A stretch of 64,000 bases of DNA from Straminergon stramineum (lineage: Eukaryota; Streptophyta; Bryopsida; Hypnales; Calliergonaceae). Made by a program: the position numbers and the translations under genes. The notes under the pieces were generated by a model. The model had not been told where the DNA came from. It saw only the letters and a list, made by a program, of their open reading frames with translations, and searched no databases. The stretch spans positions 34,477,001 through 34,541,000 of the forward strand of contig OY987265.1 in NCBI GenBank assembly GCA_963920665.1. The letters run 5' to 3'. Below, piece by piece: positions 42,736 to 54,367 of this stretch (positions are counted from its first letter, which is position 1; each line of letters opens with the position of its first letter).

Positions 42736-43535
42736 AAGGAAGGAGTGCTGTGTAGAGATCATCACGGCCGGACTGTCTCACTGTCTGTTGGCGTTGAACG
42801 GAGTCAATGGACATCACGTCTCGTCACTCGTCAGTCCTGAAGCAGTTCAAGGACGCCGGGAAGTGCGCCTTTTGGGTACGTGAATTTAAGATTGAAGAAG
42901 CTTAACTGAGAAGAATGGAAGTGTTTGTCGGAGTCAAATGCACGCAGAAGCAGCTAACTTAAAGTTGCAGCTTCAGTTGGAGTGAGGGGCCCAGAGAAAA
43001 CCAATATAAACTTATGGAAGGCTGCCAGGACGTGGGGAGGCCTGGGCCAGGGGCCACTGCAGACACGCGCATCACGCAGGCTTCCACGTCTGTACCTCGT
43101 AACTTAGATGTCCAATTCCTGCACGGGATTCACAAATTTGGGACCACTCCGCTGAAAGACTGTTGAACGAGAAGGAGAATTTGAAGTGCTTAATTTTGAA
43201 ATGCAGCCTGGATTCATTTGACAATGTCTCTTCTTCCGTTTACTCCAATTTTAAAATTGAAAAGAGAAGAAAGGAAAGAAAACAAGCAGCTACTCTACTA
43301 CCAAAAGGCTCTGTCTTCGGTGGCATTGATTGGTTTGCTTTTTGGAGTGAAGTCTTGCTCAAATCTTCGAACATGTAACTTTTCGGTCAATGCAGTGTTT
43401 CTTCCCTTGGGGTTTAGAGTCAATAAACTTAGGAAAGGGATACGGTATCAGAACCTGTGGTGCCTGATGGTGCATTCATCTTTAGAATATCTTCAATTTG
43501 CAATGAAAAATGGCCACGCTAAATATTACTAACTA
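42736..43535 (+). other. Possible small gene or decayed exon cluster, unassigned
   Basis: The stretch 42740-43160 is richer in GC than its surroundings. An ATG at 42807 opens 23 codons that end at a good donor (TGG|GTACGT at 42876). From 43218 a frame stays open for about 100 codons, including a lysine-rich segment followed by a short hydrophobic one (ALSSVALIGLLFGV). I could not join the two in phase or recognise a family. It may be a plant gene remnant, a promoter/5' exon, or chance. Confidence 0.3.
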
Positions 43536-44187
43536 TTGATTGATGTGGAATTAGAACTAATAATAATATCGTTGGAAGTGCATCAAAGCTCACATAAAAT
43601 AAGCAAAAGGAAATTTAGATTTGAAAATTGACAAAAAATTATACGGAGTACGTAGAGGGGCCATGAGAAATCGAGCTTAAGAAAGAATAATCATACAAAT
43701 GATACGTCCCTAATGCTAAGTTTCATCAGAGGGAGTCAACCATGAGTACCCTAATTGAATCTTGAAAGTCCAAATCTATCAATTTGTACTTCGTCAAAGT
43801 GCTCACACTGGACACATGGGCTACAATCTACAACCTCCTTAATTTTGACCAACCAAAGTGAGATACAATTACAACTCTGCCTAAAATATTCAGATTTATT
43901 ACACCAGTTTTCATGTTCAAAATCCTTTTAAGGGTTGGACCTACCTTAACAATTTCAAGTAAGAAGAATCCTTTCTGGCTTTATTCATTCTTCAATTCAA
44001 ACTGGATGCAAAGTGGGATTGAACTCAACACATTTTAGAGGGGCTTGTAGCACACAACGACAGCCATTGATCTTTTTCAATACAACCATTTAGTATGTAT
44101 TTCAGTACATCACGCTAATCACTTCAATACATCCGGTGATTAGGTTTTCAAAGAGCAGCCTTTACAGAAACGAATCTACGACCACCT
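43536..44187. other. Intergenic DNA
   Basis: No gene or repeat boundary identified. Confidence 0.4.
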
Positions 44188-44394
44188 GCAACTGGTACTT
44201 CGAATTGCCAGGTCTACGCTTGCCTCAAAGAGATTGCTTAGTTTTTGAACAAAAACACTAGCAAATCAAAAAAATTGAGAGTTCGAACAAGAGCAACAAT
44301 TCCACTTGCTAAGTAACTGTGAAGATCAGCAACTAACGCACTAACAAGAGATTGCAGAATTTCAAGCATGTTTTCAAGCATGTTCTACTAAGCA
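44188..44394. repeat. Direct repeat X, copy 1
   Basis: Matches 45188-45363 in the same orientation ('cttcgaattgccaggtctacg', 'gcttgcctcaaag', 'gctaagtaactgtga'). The second copy lies next to the 3' end of the RING-type gene, so copy 1 is probably a duplicate of that 3' flank, produced with or before the arrival of the OEP21 fragment that separates the two. Confidence 0.75.
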
Positions 44395-45187
44395 TGCTCC
44401 TGTACGAGTATTCAGCTTTCCATGCACCTGCCACCAATCAAGAATGCGACAACATTGAGACAGTACAAAACTTGACAGGATTGTGAAACCAATTTTTGAC
44501 CGGGAAGAACCAAAATGGAACCCTAAAATGAAACCTTCTAAAGGAGTTACTCAAGAAGACAAATACGAAGAAGGTGCCGAACAGCCCGAAGGTGGTGCCT
44601 AAGCAAGCACATCCGGCGTCCACTTATTTCTGGATACGTTTCATAGGTTTACAAAGATTAAAAGCTAAAGGAGACAAAGAACTTTTGCGAGCCAGTGGTG
44701 TTAAAGCCCTAATAGCCACAACTTGAAGCTGCAAACTTAAGCACAAGTGCTGTCCTCAAGGAAACGAGCACAACGTTACACAGAATCCATAATAAAAATG
44801 AAGTATATTCAAGTCTAAAACTTCGACTGCTCTGGTCATTTAGCAAACTTAGAATCAACAGCTGAATATTGGACCTACTCCTGCATTGACATTAACCTAG
44901 TCCACAACTGCCCGTCACCACATACGGTGTATATTAGGGTAACGAACGAAACACAACCTCCACCAGTTGCAAACTCACAGCAATCATACACAACCTAAAG
45001 AATCTTTCAATTCACAAACACCAAAACATCTAAAACCAAAATTGGCAACTCCCATAGACACTGAACACTGTCACACTGTCACACTGCTCACTTCAACAGT
45101 CAACAAAACCTTCAACAACTCGCACAATTCCCAATCAGCAGAGCCACCGCAATACGAATTCTCCTGCTTGAAACCTCAATCATCTAC
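44395..45187 (-). pseudogene. Displaced OEP21 gene fragment (intron 1 plus start of exon 2)
   Basis: Nearly identical over long stretches to 55255-56150 in the intact OEP21 gene: it carries the first seven or so codons of exon 2 (VHGKLNT, then broken) and most of intron 1, but no exon 1. Relative to the parent it lacks about 80 bp, and a 57-bp block (44591-44647) is inverted with respect to 55539-55595. It cannot encode OEP21. Same orientation as the parent, about 11 kb away. Confidence 0.85.
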
Positions 45188-45363
45188 TTGCAATTGATTC
45201 TTCGAATTGCCAGGTCTACGCTTGCCTCAAAGAAATTATTTAGTTTTTGAAAAAAAGCGCTAGCAAATCAAAAAAGGTGAGTGTTCAAAGAAGAGCAGTA
45301 ACTCCACCTGCTAAGTAACTGTGAGGATCAGCACCTATCGCTGTGACAAGCATGTTCTACCAA
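45188..45363. repeat. Direct repeat X, copy 2
   Basis: Second copy of the repeat at 44188-44394, immediately downstream of the minus-strand RING-type gene and probably within or near its 3' untranslated region. Confidence 0.75.
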
Positions 45364-45386
45364 GTTTGAAAAAACTATGCTTGACA

Positions 45387-46604
45387 TCACAGCTTCCCAG
45401 CAGAATGTGGACATGTTGTATTGTTCAGCTTCTCCCATCCAGCCAGGCACTCATCATGAAACGTATGTCCACAACCTGCAGCACGTTGCGGAAACCTGGC
45501 AAGACTGAAACTGTAGTGGCAAATAGGGCAGTCTCCATTGCCATGCACACCCTTCTTCCGATACAGCTGAAGTGCCTTCGCAGTGATAATAAGGCTCTTC
45601 CAAACAGCAGTATTTTTCCCTGTGACTTCATCAAATCTCGCATACTTTTTCCCAGCCACCATCCACTGACTCCTCACATCCACTGATACAGCTCCCAATT
45701 TCTGACCCTCAAACATCCATTCACATTCCCGCAAGCCACACGTTTGAGGTTCAATTTTGAGCTTACAGATAGGGCAGGAGACGTCGTCATTGGAAAGCAA
45801 GTTGAAAGCAGTCATCCCAATCCCGCAAATCACCATCTCTAGACAAGCTTGGCACTTGCGGTTGGTGCACCTCCCTTCGATGTTCAAGCCTTCCACTGAC
45901 AGTCTCCATTGAGGTGCGTTCTTTGAGAGAGGGATTGTGACAAGAAACTCTGTGTTTTCAAGATCTACAAACTTCTTTGGGTCTGGATTCGAAGTTCTGA
46001 ATTCTAGTTTAGGGTTCTTTAACTGCATAATATCAGCTTTAGCCCCTCCCAACAACTTACCCACGAGCCGAATGTAGCATCCAGGTTCTAAGTTGCACTC
46101 CTTCAATGTTGCATCATCTGAATTCAATTGTCTTCCTCCACTTGTCAAAGAAATCATCTCATAGGACATGCTCTCGTTTCTCGCAATCAAGTTCTTCAAT
46201 TCTTGAATCGTGCTGTCGAGACTAGGAAGTGCCACTTGGTAAGTCTTTCTCTCTAAATTTTCAATGTTGAAAGATATTCCATTTGCAAGATCGCCGAGAG
46301 GAGGAGCTCTAGTGTGGACGGAGAAGCGAGGAGAGCCGATCCGGAAGTCTGGAAGGAAGCTGCTAAGTTTTCTTGCATTTGTTAACCTCACGCCATTGTA
46401 TAGCACTGCATTGACAGAAAGATTCTTCTGGGTGAAGATGCAATGCTTCAAGTCTCCAATTGTGTGACAATTTTCGATGGAAACTGCAAAGAACCCGAGG
46501 AATCGTTTCTGCTGAATGTTGCTGATTTGAAGACACTTTAGTGGCCGAGGAGAAGGTGTCCCCTGTTTCCGCAACGTGCACCTCCTTGCTCGAGTGATCT
46601 TCAT
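45387..46604 (-). CDS. Ubiquitin-like domain / RING-type zinc-finger protein, intronless
   Basis: A 405-aa single-exon protein. An N-terminal region of about 35-100 may be a diverged ubiquitin-like fold. Residues 109-187 read as a clear ubiquitin-like domain (SGGRQLNSDDATLKECNL) ending LLGG. A cysteine-rich segment at about 246-294 (GRCTNRKCQACLEM, CPICK, CGLREC) may bind zinc. A C-terminal RING-H2-like motif runs from about 359: CPIC, CGHTFHDEC, then C398-P-H-S. The expected eighth ligand cysteine is serine 401, and the chain ends four residues later. The role is unknown; the domain mix suggests a ubiquitin-pathway (E3-like) protein, by inference only. No named plant gene is recognised. The start is the first ATG of a long open frame. 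Confidence 0.8.
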   Translation of the reverse strand: MKITRARRCTLRKQGTPSPRPLKCLQISNIQQKRFLGFFAVSIENCHTIGDLKHCIFTQKNLSVNAVLYNGVRLTNARKLSSFLPDFRIGSPRFSVHTRAPPLGDLANGISFNIENLERKTYQVALPSLDSTIQELKNLIARNESMSYEMISLTSGGRQLNSDDATLKECNLEPGCYIRLVGKLLGGAKADIMQLKNPKLEFRTSNPDPKKFVDLENTEFLVTIPLSKNAPQWRLSVEGLNIEGRCTNRKCQACLEMVICGIGMTAFNLLSNDDVSCPICKLKIEPQTCGLRECEWMFEGQKLGAVSVDVRSQWMVAGKKYARFDEVTGKNTAVWKSLIITAKALQLYRKKGVHGNGDCPICHYSFSLARFPQRAAGCGHTFHDECLAGWEKLNNTTCPHSAGKL

Positions 46605-47740
46605 CTTCTTCCCCTCGATGCTTCAACTTTTAGCCCAGGATAGACTATGATTGTCAGCAAAGTCCTAGTTTGTGTCTTCGCATCATATTATTCTTTACTG
46701 GACATGGCTACCAGTGTTAACCTGCACAACTCAGACACTACAACTTTTTAGAAGAAATTCACATATACCAATGTACCTAGAATCATCTCTATCAAAATCG
46801 ACGTATACAAAACGCTCTTCAACGTACTACTTTTGCTTGCAGCTGCTCCAATTGAAAGTGAGTTAGAAATAATTGTCAAGCACACCGTCAGTGAAAAACA
46901 AGCCATTGTAATGCAAGCGGTGCTTCCTTTGATAGAACGCACTTACATACAAATTAAAGATCCCCGTGCAAATGAATTGAACAGAAGTTTCACGGCTAGC
47001 AAGGCACATAAGTACCTTCAGGTACTTGTTCTTGTTAGTACCCCCGCCCATTGCTCGCCAAAAATGCTTAACTTGAACCAAACACAGACGTAGACAACCA
47101 TTCTCTAAGACAAACTAGCTGAGCACAAACGAGAGTAGCACAGACAAGATCCATTATTCACTTACACAAGATCGATGGATGATGAATCTAAATTTCAACT
47201 CATTGAATTGCCTGGCATGTAGTCCAGTTCATGTTGCCATTGCTCCAGCGACCTCCATTGTTCAATCTGCAAACTCAGAGCTGATTTCTCCACCGAATCG
47301 CTCCTGAAGATACATCTGGTTCGTGATTCCCTTTGAAACATATACCGACAGCAAATCCTAATGACCAGTTGGCTTCTGCAGAGAGAGAGAGAGACAAAGT
47401 TGAAATAATCATGCGCCCATTATTATGAATTCGAAATTAACGGTCATAGTTCATTATTATCGTAATTGCCATTAATTCAGAGTATATCATAACGATGAGT
47501 TCCAAGTGTACAATACATCAAAACAATTGAAGTGTTGAACAGAGTCACGTTTGTTTACTAGCCTGCTCATGAGTCTCGGAGAACATGGCTGTCGATTCGT
47601 GACACCCACAGCCAGTCTTTCATAAGAATTCTAATAAATTCTCTTGACAGGTAACCACCAAATCCGCCATGTAGCCATTTTATGATACAAATTAATTTAA
47701 TTTGCATTTGCATATTTTGAACTTTGCTCATTCAATTCTG
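46605..47740. other. 5' flank of the RING-type gene and intergenic DNA
   Basis: Promoter region of the minus-strand gene by position. A short GA repeat occurs at about 47381-47393 (agagagagagaga). No further gene recognised. Confidence 0.4.
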
Positions 47741-47764
47741 GATGATTTCATCTATGTTTTGGCC

Positions 47765-48668
47765 TCCAGAGTCGCACAGCCCTTTTTTCATCAAAAAAAC
47801 ACTCAAAACCGCCATGTCTATGGCAAAGAGCATAAAAGTGTATTTTTTTTCTTTCAATCTCATTGTGGGATCTTGCACTAGATTAGTATAAAAATGTGGA
47901 AGAAATTTTGAAAACTTTGACCTTGTAGATTGCAAGATATATGTATTTAAAGTGAAGAAAACAAGCTTTTTTACAACTTGCTTGACTAGATTTTTTGACT
48001 TTGAATCTTCTTAACTTAACATTTTTGGACTATTAATTTTGAATTTTGAATTTTTTGTGTTGAAGAATTGAGTTGAGGGTCACAAAATTCTTTTAAAAAA
48101 AAAAATTTGATTTTCATTCCCACAAATATCCTTATGTAGAGGCAGATATGAGATTGTTAATAGGTCTAAGATGGAATTGAAATATACTAATCCCAACAAT
48201 GAGATTGTTCTAAGAAAAACAAGCTAAACTACTTAAAATTATTTTTTTGGAAAAATTGGAAAAATGGAGTTTAGAAATGAATCCTAAAATATTATTTTTT
48301 GAAGAAGATGCTATGAGTGACTAAAAAACAAGACTCTTCATAACTTTCTCATCACTAGTCTAAATGTATTGAACAAAAGCTTTATATTTAAGCAAAAGTA
48401 TTTTTTATGTAGAAAAAAATAAAAATTTATTTTGAAGGTTTAGAATGATTTTTTTCTATATTGCCAGACAATTTTTTTTCAAGTGTAGGGTAGTATAATT
48501 TTTGCTTTGAGGCACTGATCGAAATAAAAATCATATACCCCCTAAAGCTAATGTGTATTCCTATTTTGAAAAAATGTTTCAAAAAACCTTATCAAAAATC
48601 AAGATCATAGGACCCTACCCAAGCCTTCAAGTATCCCAGAAGAGAATACTTCAAACTTTAATTAGGGT
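47765..48668 (+). mobile_element. ~900-bp TTAA-type element, family D copy 3
   Basis: Collinear with 31079-31982 and 40994-41892 ('catcaaaaaaacactcaaaa', 'gggatcttgcactaga', 'gattgcaagat', 'gactttgaatcttctta'). The right end is 'actttaattaGGGT' before TTAA (48669-48672). The left tip is not clear. Confidence 0.65.
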
Positions 48669-48672
48669 TTAA

Positions 48673-50910
48673 TGATTATCATTCTTTCTTTGGTGACATG
48701 ATTTTGCAAATAAAATTATCATTGACATACTACCATTGTTGGATTAAGACTAAATAGGAGACTTGGCATTGAGAGAAGCTACATGTAAAAAATTTGACTA
48801 GAACTTTATTCCAAAAGTAATTGAGTACTACAAAGACAATATAGCCTTTCATAGCCTAGTTTGTTAGGTATGATGCATCCTTGGCCTGATGAATGTAGTG
48901 CTATCCAAAGAATTAAAGTAAATGATATATTTTGTGCCATAAAGAAACTAACTTAAGTAATATACTTGTATAAAGTTTTAAACAAGAATACAAAAAATTC
49001 AAAAAATTCAAAAAAGACAAAATTATGTCAAAAGGGGAAAATCTCAAACCTACATCTTATGCACAAATGTTTTTTAGTGAAATTTTGACAAAACAAAAGA
49101 AAAACTTTAGTTCAAACTTCAACCCAATTTTATGATGTCTCTTTCAACTTTAACTCCTTAGCTTCCAATTCTTTGCAAAATACAAGATGAGTTGTTTGTA
49201 GAAAAGTGCTTGAAATTGCATATTCTAAAAATAGAAACAACTCCTAGACAAGTCCAAGGTAAATATTTCTTGCACTTATATAGTACAATATTTATCCTAA
49301 GAATTGGTGATGCCTTGTGAACAAACCATGTATGTTTCTTGAGGAATATTTATCAAGTTTAGGGGCCATCGAACCCATAGTTAATAAATAAAAAATCACC
49401 AATAATCACCATAAGTCTATGCTGAGAATGAATTGAACAAAATTGAACAAGATTTCATTATTATTAATGAATCCCACTTTTCTTGTTTTTAGAATTCATT
49501 TGGAATTGAAGCATGACTCATGGTCTCACTCAATAATAGACAATCCTACCTTAATCCCTAAGAAACTTCAAAGGGCATTAAGTTTTCCTTCTAGTATGTG
49601 TGACACTAATTTATCAATGTCAAACTATTTGCTAAAATGATATATCTAGTGTAGACTATGATATTTATTTATTGTATAGTACCAATTTCCTAAAAAATAA
49701 AATTTTGTGGATGACACTGATTTTGCACCTTCACTAATAGTAGAAATCAATGTATTTAAAATTTATAAAATGTGTATATGTATTGTAAATTGTAAAATAA
49801 AACATTAATAAAGAAAATGCCACTTCTACATGAAAAATGTAAAAAATAAGTCATAGATCAAATTGATGCAGTTGAATCTATCATTACTCTAGGCAATGCA
49901 ATATTTATCAATGTAATTTAAAACCATCAAGTTTAATCAACCAAAAATTTCCTACATTTACTTGAATATTAGTAATTTGACACATTAACAAAAAAAACTA
50001 ATGAATAATTACTCCTACATATCAATTAATATTCATTTTTAAAATTTAATATTTTAAAATGAAAAAATTTATGAAAAAATTTCTAATCTAAAATTTCTAA
50101 ATAAAAATTTAGAAGCTAAAAAAATTTTAATTTTGTAAAATAAAAATTTAAAAATTTACAATTTAGAAATAAATTTTTTATTGGTTTTCTAAATTAATTA
50201 TGTGTTAATTTTCTGTGAAATATAATTTTTGATCAATAATAGTGACCAATCAATCTTGTAAATTATAAATTCATTTCTTTAATTGGTTACTATTATTGAA
50301 GCTTTAGTGTTAAACAACACTATGACCTTTCTTTTCATAAAAAACATGTAGAAATCAATTATTTTGGGTGTCCACTCAAATGAAAGATGAGCCTTCATGA
50401 CTTTAGTAAAACTCACCCCCAAGGGCACTTCCTTATTTTTGTTTCAAAGTTGCAGCTTTTTGTTGCAGGACGGTATACAAGATGAAATGATAAAAATTCA
50501 AAATTCTTTCAAAATTAATTATGAAATAATTCAGTAATAGTGATTTTTTCCAGAAACTTTTTCTTTTGTTTTACAATATATATTTTGTAATCTAGTGAAT
50601 TGTTAAGATTATTTAAGTACATATACATTGCCATAATTTTTGAAAGACCATTTTTTAATTTGGGAAAACTAAGTTTTTTAGATGGAACATACTTATATTC
50701 TTCTCACAATAAAAATTTGGAGAGATAATTTTTAAAAATCCATATATACAAATCTTCAAAATTTTGGATGGATGAAATTAGAATTTTCACCCAAAATAGG
50801 TGATCTAGGGATGAATGCCACTCTTTCAAACATACCTTGTAAATTTCTTATATCCCTAATTCACTAACCCCAACCTTCTAACCCAATCTATTTTCATCTT
50901 TGTATGTTAA
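48673..50910. other. Very AT-rich gene-poor region
   Basis: No supported gene. The segment 49960-50230 is extremely AT-rich with many AAATTT blocks. A short inverted repeat (about 18 bp, 'tcaataatagtgaccaat' with 'attggttactattattga') pairs 50233-50250 with 50282-50299, and may mark a small hairpin element. Confidence 0.45.
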
Positions 50911-51770
50911 CTCCTAAAGGACCAAGGTGCTTTTTTTGGCAATATAGAAATTTTGGGCAGGTACGTGTGCCTAGAGATTTTCATGTTTTTGGCCCAAACT
51001 TTAATAGAAGGTGTGGATGAGAAATGTCTTTCATCTACACTAAATTTCAAGGCATTTGGAAATATGAGTCAAAAGTTATGGCCTAATATGTAGTTTATTT
51101 TTCAACTTAGACAATCTAGGCATATATAAAAAAATATTTTTTTTCAAAAATAAAAATTTGAATTTTTTTTTCCAGATTTATATATACATAAGAAGCTTTG
51201 AATCATTCCATTTTGATCGATGAGTCAAAAGTTTTGAGAAAATTTAGTTTGCGGGCAAGTATAGATTCTCTACTCTAAAATAAAGTTTGAAGTCCTTTAT
51301 TTAACTCAAATAAATTAGGTGTAGATTTTTTATGATAGCATTACAACCGGGGGATTGGCATTTTAAAATCATTTTCTACGTCTTTCTACTTACTATTTTT
51401 TCCTATATGTTGTACAATTCCTAATGATTTGAAGATTTTCAAGCATGTAGCCAACTTTCCTTGAAGAATGAATCTATATAAGCACCACCATTTTTGACAT
51501 TTTTCCATAGAAATATGACCTTGTGAAGTGCAACTGCCCGGTTTTTCATAGGCCCTAAAACATTTTGTCACTTTAAATGCTAATATCTTGCAATTTTCAT
51601 GTTAGAAATTTCAAAAAAAAATCCACATATTCTCCATCTAGTGTACTACAAGATCCTACAGTTACATGTGTCCAAAAATGATATTTTTCAAAAAAATTGG
51701 TACTTGTAGTAGAAATGGTAGTTTTTGAGAGTTTTGGGTGATAATATAGTCAAGGAACTTTTATTAGGGG
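50911..51770 (+). mobile_element. ~900-bp TTAA-flanked element, family B copy 2
   Basis: Left tip CTCCTAAAGGACCAAGG after TTAA (50907-50910); right tip ATTAGGGG before TTCA (51771-51774). Collinear with 28877-29802 throughout ('gggcaggtacgtgtg', 'atagaaggtgtgga', 'gatttatatatacata', 'gtgaagtgca'). Non-coding. Confidence 0.8.
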
Positions 51771-51774
51771 TTCA

Positions 51775-53004
51775 CTTCTTGATATTTAATTGTAGATGTC
51801 ATTTCTTTCTTCTAATATACTACTTTGTAAAATTTGCAACAATCCATCACAATTTAGATCCATCATCATAGTCATACTACATCCATTGTAACATTGGATG
51901 AATAAGTGAATGGATGAGAATGTGATCATCCATTGGAATGAAAATGCCACAACATTTCATAACCATGTTCTATATTAACCCCGCCTAAAAAATACCTAAA
52001 GGCCTTTTCTGAGCTTCTTGGAACTAAACAAAAAGTTCAAGTTTTGATATAATTATCAATGTTCTAAAATTGTAATTGTATGAATTCAAACTAAACTTGT
52101 TATAGATCACATAGAAGAAGAAAATACAACAATATTACATTTGGATTGAAAGAGTATAATGTTTGATCAAGAGGGTGTTAGAACTATGAAAGTGATTTGA
52201 AATCTTTCATTTCTCCTTTCACATGTCAAATCTAAAATTGAGGTCATGATATAGGTATGAAGTCAAAGAATATAACAATGCCAATGCATAATCATAATCA
52301 AATTACAACTTCTCAAAAATCTACCTTACATTTTTTAAGAAAAAAATTTCCAATGAGATCCTCCCTTCGCTAAGATCTTAGTGTACTTGAGGCTCATCTC
52401 CAAGAGCCTTTAACACTAAAAATCAAGATTTGCAATAGACAACCTTGCACAAAATTACTAAAATATTTTGCAATCCCCATTATTTCTATCTTTCTACAAG
52501 GTAGAAAATTTACATTGCCTTCTGTTGCTCCAACTCTTGCATAGAATGCTTAAGTGGTTGGTAATGGGTGATTCTACTATAATGATTTGAGGAGTTTTTA
52601 CATTACCCCAAGTGACACCTTACTACTATATATTTAGATTAAATTTGTCACCCACGTGTCAAAACAATTTAATTTTGTCATTTTGAGAAGTAGGTGGCTC
52701 AATTCAATTTTCTTGGCTTCTAGCACGTCGTTCTTTCTAATTTTTCAACACTCCTCTTCGAATGTAGTAATTTTTTTTCTACTTATGATTGAATGGGTTC
52801 CTTTTCTAGATTTTCTCAAGAATAATTTTTGGATATTGGGAATTGGGAACAATGAAATTTAATCAAATTTTCAAAAATAGTTGTACAATTTTTTATATTT
52901 TAGACATGTTCCAATTTTTCCCTAATTGTTTAAAAAAGTGACCTACACTTAGGATATAGTCTAAATGAAAAAAACAATTAGCACCTTTAGAGGTTATAGT
53001 TCCA
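51775..53004. other. AT-rich intergenic DNA
   Basis: No supported gene. The segment 52548-52680 resembles 35308-35415. A tip 'acctttagaggttat' near 52983-52996 resembles a TTAA-element right end. Confidence 0.45.
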
Positions 53005-53008
53005 TTAA

Positions 53009-53242
53009 CCTTAGAAGGACGCTATGGCCGCAAACACTAAGTGTTCAATGGATGACAAAGAAACCTTCTATATAAGACAAAATTGAAGATGCTCATCCTC
53101 AAAATTTTGTGTAAAAACAAGAGGTCTTGTATAGAAGTTTGACCACCAATTAGTACTCTTCAAATTTTGTTTTAGTAAATGATTCACATGGTACTAAAAA
53201 GGATGATCCCCACAATGACCATCTAGCCTGTCCATCTAGCAT
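53009..53242 (+). mobile_element. ~220-bp TTAA-flanked MITE-like element (copy 5)
   Basis: Perfect TTAA on both sides (53005-53008 and 53243-53246). Left tip CCTTAGAAGGACG, right tip CTGTCCATCTAGCA. Collinear with 28059-28280 ('atggatgacaaagaa', 'tcatcctcaaaattttgtg'). 234 bp, non-coding. The best-delimited copy in the family. Confidence 0.8.
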
Positions 53243-53246
53243 TAAC

Positions 53247-54367
53247 CCATGTACATTTGGTGTACATTTGGTTACAAAAGGGCATAATTGAGACGAGTAG
53301 AAATGGGTTGGTTTTCCTTACCGAAGGTAGAAGAAACTAGAATTGTTGGTAACTAATACCATCTCCTATATTGACTCTTATTAACAATAACCATCTAAGG
53401 TAACTACACCTACTTGCATCTAAATAAACATCCTCCCTATTCCAAAATCGCCTAATATTTCATTGGATCTTGCTAGGAAGTCAAAAGAATATTCTATGTT
53501 CACTTCTTATGCATTTCTTGAAAATCGTATGAACAACTTATGAATTTTCAAAGAGCTAAATATGGATGCATCCAAAAATAACCCTAGACTCTTGTGAAGA
53601 AATAAAATGCAACTCAAGTAAGCTTAGAAAGGGGTCACAAGCAGATGCGGTTACCTCATTCAAACTTGGTTGCCCTTCAAGGATATGTGTCTATGGCCAC
53701 TGATATTCAAATAAAACGGGGTTGTCTACTATGATAGTGATACACAACTTCCCACTTTAAAGTGATAAAACTTGACCTCAATAGTTTTGCTCTTGTACCC
53801 AAAATGATCCTCCACAGCTCTACACTGATTCTCGAAAAAAACCCACTCCAACAACATAAGTCGAAATGCTTAAAAGTGATACAAATATTGTCGTCTGCCT
53901 TGTATTCCCCAAAACGTGTCATTGTTGAACATCACTTAAATATATACTAAGCTTACATCTCAATGACAGGAGCCCAACTGAGGACCCCAACTAAATGAGA
54001 GTAAACCTGGAATACTTATCAGCAGCACCTTTCATATCCGCAAGGCAACAACTTCCGAGATCTGCACTAGAATTCGAGTATTCGAAGATCTCTTCATGTC
54101 TTCTGTGTTTAGCAGCGATTGTTCAATAATCTGTACTTAAAATTCTAACTAATTACTGCTTGAGACTCTTGCATCCTGCGACCTATGATAAACGCCAATC
54201 TCGTTCCCAAGGTTCTTCCAAAAAAACTAATTGAAGTTGGAGGGGTTTTGTCAAATGGATGAAACAATGGAAGTGGTAAAATTTAAAAGTAAAAGTAAAA
54301 GTCAATAAGTTCTCAAAAGAAAGGGTTACTTGTTGAAACCTCCTCATAATTTTCTAAATCTTATAAA
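53247..54367. other. Intergenic, with repeat family F copy 1
   Basis: The part 53455-53655 follows 61735-61960 and 63297-63520 ('ggatcttgctaggaagtcaaa', 'agaaaggggtc'). The rest shows no gene; the right end is the 3' flank of OEP21. Confidence 0.5.
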
